A stretch of DNA of 39,175 nucleotides from JBBTDV01 sp038042605 (GTDB taxonomy: Bacteria > Bdellovibrionota > UBA1018), in contig CAYHPW010000024.1 in the NCBI GenBank assembly GCA_964358645.1, positions 1 to 39,175 on the forward strand. Direction: 5' to 3'. Position 1 is the stretch's first letter, and the number at the start of each line of letters is the position of its first letter. The translations under genes and the position numbers were made by a program. Shown here one piece after another: positions 6,916 through 13,421 of this stretch. The notes below the pieces were generated by a model. It was not told the DNA's origin, did no database searches, and worked only from the letters and a program-made list of their open reading frames with translations.

Positions 6916-7752
6916 ATGGCACAGGAGAGGCGAATAAAACTCAGCATCATTGTTCCAGTAGGTCCGCAAGAAATAGAGTGGCGTGGGCTTCTGACAGATC
7001 TTCAAAAAAATGAAGTCGCAGGTGTTGAAGTTATTTTCTCGGCAACGACTTCCGCGCCTGCGGATTTTATGCGTGTAAAGATGCTAACGGGAACTGGCTA
7101 CAAATTTGATTGGATCAGCGGGAATGCTGGGCGGGGCCGACAACTCAACCGTGGCGCCTCTGTAGCAGCCGGAGAGTTTCTTTGGTTCCTCCATTCAGAC
7201 ATGCGCCTTGGGAAAAAGGTTTCACTCGCCCAGCTAATTAAATCTCTGGACGAGAACGCTGATGTTCTTCACTTCTTTGACCTGAAGTTTCTTAGTGACG
7301 GACCCAGGCTTCTCGTTCTCAATGAGGTGGGTGTTTGTATACGCTCATGCTGGCTTGGGCTACCGTTTGGTGACCAAGGATTTGCGTTGAAGCGCGACTT
7401 GTTCTGGCAACTTGGCGGGTTTCTGGAAGATGCGAAATTCGGGGAAGACCATTTGTTTGTGTGGGCTGCCCGGCAGGCTGGGGTCAAATTACGAAGCATG
7501 GGGATACCGATCTACACGAGTGCACGAAAATACGAGCGCGATGGTTGGTTGTGGACTACTTGCCGGCATCTGTGGCTCACATTTCGTCAGGCTCTGCCAG
7601 GGGTGCTGAATCAGAGTCCATATTTTCGAAAAAAAGATTCCGTCGAGCAGGTACCACATGAAATCAGCTGCAATTGCGGTGTTCGTAAAAACACCCGGCT
7701 TATCTCCGATAAAGACGCGTCTTGCTCATTCCACCAACAGCACATTTGCTGA
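6916..7752 (+). CDS. Family 2 glycosyltransferase, arsenosugar-associated type (TIGR04283-like)
   Basis: This 278-aa protein begins with the GT-A fold strand IKLSIIVPV. It has the donor-site region GNAGRGRQLNRGA, the HSDMRL metal-binding motif (FLHSDMRL), and the acceptor motif LPFGDQGFALKRD plus GEDHLFV. This pattern is that of the small GT2 family often found with ArsM/ArsS and a DUF2064 partner. A GAGGAG site precedes the ATG. The last about 35 residues run 95 bp into the next gene and look unnatural. An A7 run at 7629-7635 lies just before this; a -1 shift there would end the protein with RFRRAGTT at a TGA overlapping the next ATG. The expected substrate, a methylated arsenical glycoside, is inferred from context. 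Confidence 0.8.
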   Translation: MAQERRIKLSIIVPVGPQEIEWRGLLTDLQKNEVAGVEVIFSATTSAPADFMRVKMLTGTGYKFDWISGNAGRGRQLNRGASVAAGEFLWFLHSDMRLGKKVSLAQLIKSLDENADVLHFFDLKFLSDGPRLLVLNEVGVCIRSCWLGLPFGDQGFALKRDLFWQLGGFLEDAKFGEDHLFVWAARQAGVKLRSMGIPIYTSARKYERDGWLWTTCRHLWLTFRQALPGVLNQSPYFRKKDSVEQVPHEISCNCGVRKNTRLISDKDASCSFHQQHIC

Positions 7753-8347
7753 AGAGTTCTATCTTCGATCACTGCGCGCTACGGAAGCAGTTGTTTCGTG
7801 TGCGGTGAAGGAAAAAGGGGAGCTTGTACCTTACTGGGTGATTGCCGAGAAGCCTGGTCTTGAGTATTCGCTCTGGCATGGGTTTGCGAGAATCTGGCAG
7901 GGCGATGGTGATCTTGGAGAAAGGTTTGCGCGTGTTTATGAGGAGCTAAAGCGTCGGCATGATTTCGTGATCTTCATTGGTGCCGATAGCCCTCTACTTA
8001 TGCCACGTCACCTTTGGGAGAGCTATTCACTTTTGGCAGCCCCATCAGCCTTGATTGACAATTTGTTTGTGCTTGGGAGGGCTCGTGATGGCGGGTTCTA
8101 CCTTTTCGGGGGTGGCTCCGAGATTTCTAAAGATGTATGGACTAGCGTGGAGTACAGCAGCGCCGATACGGCAAAACAGCTCAAGGAGCTACTGCGTTTG
8201 TTGGGCACGACACGAGAGCTGGAAGAGCTACCAGATGTGGATACGCTTGGAGATCTCATGAGTCTGCCGGATGACCCCGGTGCTCAAGCAAAACTCCTGG
8301 AACCTCAGAAAGACTTGCTTCGGTGGATACGGCAAATAGAAAAATAA
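7658..8347 (+). CDS. DUF2064 glycosyltransferase-like protein (TIGR04282-like)
   Basis: This 229-aa protein starts with AVFVKTPGLSPIKTRLA, the nucleotide-binding opening of the DUF2064/GT-A-like family (usual form K-x-P-x2-G-x2-KTRLA). It continues with the FIGADSPLL metal/nucleotide loop and GRARDGGFYLFG. The family pairs with the small GT2 family next to arsM/arsS genes and is annotated as arsenosugar-associated. The ATG is inside the 3' end of the upstream glycosyltransferase gene, implying coupled translation. It is the last gene of the operon. A radical SAM ArsS, normally needed to make the deoxyadenosyl arsenical, is not in the window. Confidence 0.82.
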   Translation: MKSAAIAVFVKTPGLSPIKTRLAHSTNSTFAEEFYLRSLRATEAVVSCAVKEKGELVPYWVIAEKPGLEYSLWHGFARIWQGDGDLGERFARVYEELKRRHDFVIFIGADSPLLMPRHLWESYSLLAAPSALIDNLFVLGRARDGGFYLFGGGSEISKDVWTSVEYSSADTAKQLKELLRLLGTTRELEELPDVDTLGDLMSLPDDPGAQAKLLEPQKDLLRWIRQIEK

Positions 8348-8483
8348 TCACACATGCAGATGTGGCTATTCATTTTTTCCAATAGACATTCTTTATCAGA
8401 ATCCGCACAGGTGGAATGCTCCCTTGTGCATGATAGAAGGCAAAAAATCAAACTAAGAAAAGAGTTCGGTTACAATACATACT

Positions 8484-8493
8484 TCTCTCCGCC
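8484..8493 (+). repeat. Candidate attR: copy of tRNA-Ser 3' end
   Basis: TCTCTCCGCC, identical to 598-607, is followed here by A, so it reads as a complete tRNA-Ser acceptor strand plus discriminator G and CCA. It lies 137 bp after the last arsenosugar-type gene. The sequence immediately upstream does not continue the tRNA match. Confidence 0.3.
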
Positions 8494-8497
8494 AGTG

Positions 8498-8512
8498 TAT
8501 AACAGTGTTATA
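8498..8512. promoter_or_regulatory. Perfect 15-bp palindrome, possible operator
   Basis: TATAAC-agt-GTTATA has perfect 6-bp arms. It sits 9 bp before the candidate -35 box of the FecR-domain gene and 4 bp after the tRNA-like repeat. It could be a repressor site. No protein is assigned. Confidence 0.3.
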
Positions 8513-8520
8513 TGTATCTG

Positions 8521-8549
8521 TTCAGTATTTAGTGGCGTGCGTGTAAAAT
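8521..8549 (+). promoter_or_regulatory. Candidate sigma-70 promoter for FecR-domain gene
   Basis: TTCAGT (8521-8526), a 17-bp spacer and TAAAAT (8544-8549). The -10 box matches 5 of 6 and the -35 box 3 of 6. This gives a leader of about 110 nt before the ATG at 8669. Confidence 0.3.
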
Positions 8550-8668
8550 AGGCCAAAATGTGTTGTTTGATACAAAGATTCCATATTAAATCGTCGAGGC
8601 TTTGCCACGTAAACCAACCTTTAATATTCTGTATGTATTTCAGTAAAATTATGTGTTTTCCTTAAATA

Positions 8669-9955
8669 ATGATTATTGCATTGGCTTTCTTGTGCAGTAT
8701 TTCGCATATAAGCGCCAGCGCATCAGATGTAAAGGCGCTTCCAACGATCATCTCATTCGGCGGTACCGGACCCGTCATCATACGGGTCAAAGGCATGCGG
8801 ACAGAAGCTAAACCAGGCAGCATTTTGCAATACGGCTCTAAAATCGAGACAGGCCCGGACAACAGCGTAACAATCCAGTACCCTGATGGTACTTTGATGG
8901 CCATTCATTCCGGCACTATCGTGGAGATCAAGGAACAAACGCAGAAGATGCAATGGAATGAAGTTCATACAGGGCAGATCCGGGCATTGGTCAATACCGA
9001 GAAGATCATTAAACAAGCGCAGAAACGTCCTAAGTTCCTTATCAAGACGAAATCAGCCGTACTCGGAGTCAGAGGCACTGATTTCGTTGTCAGTGTTGAC
9101 CCCACCGGGATGAATACTAAGGTACACACCCTTGATGGCATAGTGGACGTGGCCCCAAACGAGGGTAGTCTTCTTGACGGGAGCGCTGCGGAAGTAAAGG
9201 AAGGTTATTCAATAGAAGCTACTGAAAAAGGCCTAACCCAAGCGAAGGCCTTTGATAAGGATGATTTTCTTAAAACGGTGGAAGACACCCCGCACATCGG
9301 GGATATCCCCGGCGGAACCGGCGGCAAGAACAGATCCGGCGACTCAGATAAAACCAGCAAAAAATCCGAGGACCGCTCCAGGAATACCAGTGATAATAAT
9401 GAGCGCGACAAGAATGACAAAAAGGAATCCGGCGAACAAAGACCTGCCGACAAGAGAGCGGAACAAAGCAATAGAGCTGACAAGAACCAAAGGAAACTTG
9501 ATCTCTTATCATTCAGGATTGGTGCTATGTTCGCATTCAACAGCGATGCGGTGGCGCGCCTCACTCCTTACGACACGAATGGACCGATTAGGGCGATTTC
9601 ACTAAGCTGGAATCCAGCGCTACCGATTCCAATAACCGGAATACTATGGCTCAAAGGCCATTTTGGCTATTCCGCATGCCGAAACGGATCGTTAAACAAC
9701 CAACTGGTTGTCAGGGAAGCGCAGCTCTTTCTTTCCGCTACGGTCATGCAGCGATTTTTTGGCGAGGTGGGGTTTGGACGACAGAGTTGGACCCATGACG
9801 GGCCTAGAGCCGGTTTATTTACTTTTAATGCTGGTTTCATGTTTCCACAAGGTGACAAGAAACATCTGCTCAACAGTGTTTTTATAGGCCGTTCATTGTT
9901 ACTGGTGGAGCCGCGCATTGAGGAGTTTAAGGTTGGTATTGGAGTGGGGTTTTGA
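8669..9955 (+). CDS. Secreted FecR-domain protein with C-terminal barrel-like region
   Basis: This 428-aa protein begins with a signal-peptide-like stretch (IIALAFLCSISHISASASD). A FecR/LysM-type beta domain follows at about residues 30-190: GSKIETGPDNSVTIQYPDGT, and the hallmark KTKSAVLGVRGTDFVV at about 126-141. Residues about 215-280 are a highly charged, low-complexity Ser/Lys/Asp/Glu/Arg linker. The last 145 residues alternate polar and hydrophobic residues and end in a strand with terminal Phe (KVGIGVGF), as in outer-membrane beta-barrels. It is probably an envelope protein with a periplasmic FecR domain tethered to a small barrel. No clear Shine-Dalgarno sequence precedes the ATG, but the frame is closed just upstream. 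Function unknown; no FecI/FecA partners lie beside it. Confidence 0.7.
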   Translation: MIIALAFLCSISHISASASDVKALPTIISFGGTGPVIIRVKGMRTEAKPGSILQYGSKIETGPDNSVTIQYPDGTLMAIHSGTIVEIKEQTQKMQWNEVHTGQIRALVNTEKIIKQAQKRPKFLIKTKSAVLGVRGTDFVVSVDPTGMNTKVHTLDGIVDVAPNEGSLLDGSAAEVKEGYSIEATEKGLTQAKAFDKDDFLKTVEDTPHIGDIPGGTGGKNRSGDSDKTSKKSEDRSRNTSDNNERDKNDKKESGEQRPADKRAEQSNRADKNQRKLDLLSFRIGAMFAFNSDAVARLTPYDTNGPIRAISLSWNPALPIPITGILWLKGHFGYSACRNGSLNNQLVVREAQLFLSATVMQRFFGEVGFGRQSWTHDGPRAGLFTFNAGFMFPQGDKKHLLNSVFIGRSLLLVEPRIEEFKVGIGVGF

Positions 9956-10012
9956 GTTGCACAACCTCTAGCTTCTATTTGTTCTGAAAAACAAGGGCTG
10001 TGCTTGCCACCG

Positions 10013-11854
10013 TTATTTTGCCGGTTCTGCTGCTGGCAACATATTACGAAACAATTTCATCATATCGTTAGTGGTAGTTTTTTCTGTAATCTTATCTTGC
10101 TTAATCAGTTTCTGACGCGTTAATTCATCCATTATTTCAGTGATTGGAGCGTCATGTTTTTCAAGAAAACTTATCCAGCGATCAAACCATTGGAGAAATT
10201 GCGGATAGTGTGAACTTTTTTTGATCTTTTGGAATGTATTCTTGTCATTAACTAACGTAAGCATCATTGAATATAGGGCTGGTCCTCTTTGATTAAAATA
10301 ATCGAATGAGTCATTTGAACCTGTCCACTCAATCATGGTTTCATTCTGGAGTTCGAAGAGAATTTTCCAATAAGTTTCAGCAATAGTGTTCCCTTCAGCA
10401 AAAAGTTGCTCCATAAGCAACCCGGAAAGTAACGAGTCGCCAAGGGAGGACTGTTGAAGGAAAAGCTTCGCAGCATGTTTTGAGCCGCTATTCGCCAGGT
10501 AGTCTATATAAAGCCAAATATGCATAGGAAACGGATAGGACAATTGTGGGAATGAGATTGCCCAAAAAGGGCTGGCTTTCTTAAGAGGCGTGTTCTCGTT
10601 TTGTATTAAATTAGGAAGGATGTTTTTGCGGAGGAAGTCAGACTGTTCTGTATTTATCGGAGGCGTCAATCCAACTCTGTTACCGTCTGATGAGTCAGAG
10701 ATTATATCAGACACTGCCCATGTTGCGATTGTTCCAATTAACATGACTAAGGCGAACTCCCTTGAGCTAATTTGAGCAGCGTAATCTTTCCACGACTGCC
10801 GAGTTTTTGGAAAACTGATTACTCGTTCCAAGAGTTGCCATAAAAACGCTTCAAAATGGTCGTGATTTTGATCGAGTTGCTCTTGTGCGGTAAACAACAT
10901 AATAGACATAGCTTGAGCAGTTTGTTTTATGATTTTATCATTCATGTCATTATCTGGTTTGTTAACTTGAACATCTGGTATGGCATTAATCCAAAAATTT
11001 AGTACTGTTGGGTCTGAAAAATCGCAGCTTATTCCCCCGCATTGTTCAAAATAAGTCCCTCCAGGGAGTCTCAAAAATGACAGCTTTATGTTTGCGAGCG
11101 CATCGCCATTTTGTGCGCTTTCTTTGAGAGCATGAATGGTGGTTTCATATGCACCAACTCTTTGATCCTTGGTGTAAGCAGCGATAGGCAATGAAACAAC
11201 ATCTATTGTGTCTGTTTCAAAATTTGCTACGTGTGTTTTCAAGTTGTAAGTCATCTTAAGTGGTGTGCGTGGTAGGTTGGGATCGACATAATAGAACGTG
11301 ATCAAATCATCTAACTTGTTGGCGGAATAAACATATAAACTATGATAGCCAATTAGATTGTGCCCGTGTTCATATTTAGAGGCCACTGCCACGTCCAAGA
11401 AGAAGTCTGGATTATTATAAAGTTCAAGCAGGTGTTTTGATGTTTTCTCTAAATCTTTTTCTGTATCCCCAATGGGTATTCCAAATCCAGCCTGCATATA
11501 AAGCAAGGGATCCGGTGATCCATCTATTATAGTGTTGGTTGTAATAAGTGGTTCTATTTGGTGGTTAATAATTTGAAATGAAGATTCCATTTGTAATATG
11601 GAAAAAACCCTTAAAAGCTTATGTGCGGCATTATAGTTTTGTGCAGGATTTGCAATAAACCAGTTATTGATAGTTTCACCAAAAACCTTCTTGCGTGTTT
11701 CTGCGTTCATGCTCATGAAAGCGTGTACTGAGCTAATACCCAGGCAGTAACCACCGATTGCAATATCCATATAGTTTCTGAAGGGGATTCCGTCTTTTGT
11801 GGGATCGAATATTTCTGCGTTAGCAATTGAAGTTAGCGCTAGTAAGCTTAACAT
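10013..11854 (-). CDS. Secreted protein with papain-like Cys/His/Asp pattern, otherwise unrecognised
   Basis: About 613 residues. The ATG at 11854 gives MLSLLALTSIANA-EIF, a short signal-like start; the frame extends to a TTG at 11917, but that TTG is the first base triplet of a TTGACA promoter box. An N-terminal region shows GGYCLGISSVHAF (Cys37), GHNLIGYHSLYVY (His165, His171) and FYYVDPNLP (Asp191). This order matches papain-fold cysteine peptidases. Residues after about 230 are unassigned and helical, with one hydrophobic stretch, FALVMLIGTIATWAV. The gene is AT-rich and stands alone between convergent and divergent neighbours. I cannot assign a family; a secreted peptidase or toxin-like enzyme is a hypothesis. 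Confidence 0.55.
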   Translation of the reverse strand: MLSLLALTSIANAEIFDPTKDGIPFRNYMDIAIGGYCLGISSVHAFMSMNAETRKKVFGETINNWFIANPAQNYNAAHKLLRVFSILQMESSFQIINHQIEPLITTNTIIDGSPDPLLYMQAGFGIPIGDTEKDLEKTSKHLLELYNNPDFFLDVAVASKYEHGHNLIGYHSLYVYSANKLDDLITFYYVDPNLPRTPLKMTYNLKTHVANFETDTIDVVSLPIAAYTKDQRVGAYETTIHALKESAQNGDALANIKLSFLRLPGGTYFEQCGGISCDFSDPTVLNFWINAIPDVQVNKPDNDMNDKIIKQTAQAMSIMLFTAQEQLDQNHDHFEAFLWQLLERVISFPKTRQSWKDYAAQISSREFALVMLIGTIATWAVSDIISDSSDGNRVGLTPPINTEQSDFLRKNILPNLIQNENTPLKKASPFWAISFPQLSYPFPMHIWLYIDYLANSGSKHAAKLFLQQSSLGDSLLSGLLMEQLFAEGNTIAETYWKILFELQNETMIEWTGSNDSFDYFNQRGPALYSMMLTLVNDKNTFQKIKKSSHYPQFLQWFDRWISFLEKHDAPITEIMDELTRQKLIKQDKITEKTTTNDMMKLFRNMLPAAEPAK

Positions 11855-11890
11855 TAGGTTTCGAAAGGTTTCGAATAAACATGCGCGCTG

Positions 11891-11917
11891 CGTATAATAT
11901 AGAGCATAAAGTGTCAA
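11891..11917 (-). promoter_or_regulatory. Candidate promoter of the papain-like gene
   Basis: On the minus strand, TTGACA (11917-11912) is a perfect -35 box, followed after 15 bp by TATACG (11896-11891). The region resembles the lac promoter (ACACTTTATGCT). The spacer is short, so the exact -10 is uncertain. It lies 37 bp upstream of the ATG at 11854 and argues against the TTG start at 11917. Confidence 0.4.
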
Positions 11918-11942
11918 CTATTATAAATTACCGCTGTATAAT

Positions 11943-11983
11943 AAAGCCAGGTATTCGCTTAGTAAGCGCTTCGCGGTGGCTTT
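11943..11983. repeat. Nested inverted repeat between divergent genes
   Basis: Outer arms AAAGCCA (11943-11949) and TGGCTTT (11977-11983) enclose an inner hairpin CGCTTA-g-TAAGCG (11956-11968). It could be a cruciform, an RNA structure or a protein site in the 207-270-bp space between the papain-like gene and the palmitoyltransferase gene. No family is recognised. Confidence 0.35.
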
Positions 11984-12060
11984 CTGGGCTCTGCTGAAGA
12001 GATAGGAAATTTGGTTAAAGTAAGTGGATAAGTGATGTCCGACCCACAAAAGCTAATGCA

Positions 12061-12089
12061 TTGACAATTAATTAAGCGGAATGTTAACA
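12061..12089 (+). promoter_or_regulatory. Strong sigma-70 promoter for the palmitoyltransferase gene
   Basis: TTGACA (12061-12066), a 17-bp spacer and TTAACA (12084-12089). The start TTGACAATTAAT and the -10 TTAAC closely resemble the E. coli trp promoter. The predicted start site is near 12096, giving a leader of about 29 nt that contains the AGGAG ribosome binding site at 12110-12114. Confidence 0.65.
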
Positions 12090-12124
12090 ACTACCAATCT
12101 AAATCGGTCAGGAGATGGTTAGAG

Positions 12125-13390
12125 ATGGTTAACAAGCGTGATTTGTTTGAAAAATGCCGGTCTTTTGATGAAGCAAAACGTATAAAAGATGCAGGAGTTT
12201 ATCCTTTTTTTAGGCCTATTGAGGCCACGTGGGGATCAACCGTTGTAACGCATGGTAAGCGTCGTGTAATGATTGGTTCCAATAATTACCTTGGATTGAC
12301 ACATCATCCACGAGTTAAAGCCGCTGCCAAGAAGGCCATAGATAAATTTGGAACAGGATGTACCGGGTCCAGATTTTTGAACGGAAATCTTACTCTACAT
12401 GAAGAACTTGAAGAACGCCTTGCAGCTTTTCTTGGAAAAGAAGCCTGCCTTGTTTTTAGTACGGGTTTTTTATCTAACCAAGGCACTATCTCCTGTCTAG
12501 TTGGTCGTAATGATGTAATTTATAGCGATCGAGAGAACCACGCATCAATAATAGAAGGTACTCGTCTTGCCATAGGTGAAACCATCAAGTTCAAACATAA
12601 TGATATGGCTGACTTGGAGCGAGTACTCAATACTACGCGCGAGAAATACGAAGGCGCTCTTATTGTTGCAGACGGTGTTTTCTCGATGTCCGGGGACATT
12701 TTAAGTCTCAGGGATATTTATAAGCTTAAGAAAAAATATAATTGCCGTCTTTATATCGATGACGCCCACTCGCTCGGGGTGTTGGGACCAGTAGGACAAG
12801 GCACGGAACACCATTTTAAGCTTCTTGGAGCTGCGGATATATTGATGGGGACTTTTTCAAAATCGTTCGCATCTATTGGTGGATTTGTAGCCGGAGAGGC
12901 TGTTGTTATTGATTACATTAAACACAGGTCGAGACCATTCATGTTCAGTGCGGCTATGCCGCCTGCCGCAGCCGGAGCGGTTTTAGAATGTTTAAAAATA
13001 GTGGAGGAAGAGCCTCATCACATTGAGAACCTGTGGACTAACGCAAGAAAAATGCAAAAGTCCCTTACCGAGATGGGTTATAATACGCTTAACTCCATGA
13101 CCCCTATAATCCCGCTTTTGATAGGGGATGATTTGACGGCTTTTGCTTTCACCCAGCAATTATATGAAAATGGGGTCTTTGCAACTCCTGTGGTAAAGCC
13201 CGCTGTGCCTGAGGGATGTGCATTGATCAGGACTAGTTATATGGCGTCGCATACCGACGAGGATTTAGACTATGTCCTGCATGTACTTAATGAACTTGGG
13301 AAGCAGTTTGACATATTAGAGAATCGAGAAAAAAAGCTTGAGCTTGCTTCAATAGCAGCGTTGCATTTTGGAGTTCCTGCCAGTCTCTAA
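12125..13390 (+). CDS. spt: Serine palmitoyltransferase (alpha-oxoamine synthase family)
   Basis: This 421-aa fold-type I PLP enzyme has GSNNYLGLTHHPRVKAA (51-67), GTGCTGSRFLNGN, His139 in DRENHASIIEG (stacks on PLP), YIDDAHSLGVLG with Asp212 (PLP pyridine) and GTFSKSFASIGG with the Schiff-base Lys246. The family includes BioF, KBL, HemA and SPT. The opening DAGVYPFFRPIE and the RTSYMASHTDEDLD end resemble bacterial serine palmitoyltransferases of the Bacteroidetes kind, which condense serine with an acyl thioester to 3-ketosphinganine. No biotin genes are near. The GNAT-like gene follows after 31 bp and may be a partner in sphingolipid synthesis. BioF or KBL activity remains possible. Confidence 0.8.
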   Translation: MVNKRDLFEKCRSFDEAKRIKDAGVYPFFRPIEATWGSTVVTHGKRRVMIGSNNYLGLTHHPRVKAAAKKAIDKFGTGCTGSRFLNGNLTLHEELEERLAAFLGKEACLVFSTGFLSNQGTISCLVGRNDVIYSDRENHASIIEGTRLAIGETIKFKHNDMADLERVLNTTREKYEGALIVADGVFSMSGDILSLRDIYKLKKKYNCRLYIDDAHSLGVLGPVGQGTEHHFKLLGAADILMGTFSKSFASIGGFVAGEAVVIDYIKHRSRPFMFSAAMPPAAAGAVLECLKIVEEEPHHIENLWTNARKMQKSLTEMGYNTLNSMTPIIPLLIGDDLTAFAFTQQLYENGVFATPVVKPAVPEGCALIRTSYMASHTDEDLDYVLHVLNELGKQFDILENREKKLELASIAALHFGVPASL

Positions 13391-13421
13391 CCTGGTAAAA
13401 ATTAATTGGAAGGAGCTGTAA

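Larger units (their letters stand above)
8348..8668. other. Non-coding stretch at right edge of arsenic block
   Basis: These 321 bp are AT-rich with no convincing gene. They contain a weak hairpin CACAT-gcag-ATGTG (8351-8364), followed 8 nt later by T6, as a possible terminator of the arsenic operon. They also contain the 10-bp tRNA-Ser repeat, a 15-bp palindrome and a candidate promoter for the FecR-domain gene, each listed separately. Confidence 0.45.

Noticed and set aside
8354..8551. 65-codon plus-strand frame after the arsenic operon
   Set aside because: No ribosome site or domain, and it covers the hairpin, tRNA-like repeat and palindrome.
9956..10012. Bidirectional terminator between the FecR-domain and papain-like genes
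   Set aside because: Only a weak TTGTT/AACAA pairing is visible with no T-run on either strand.
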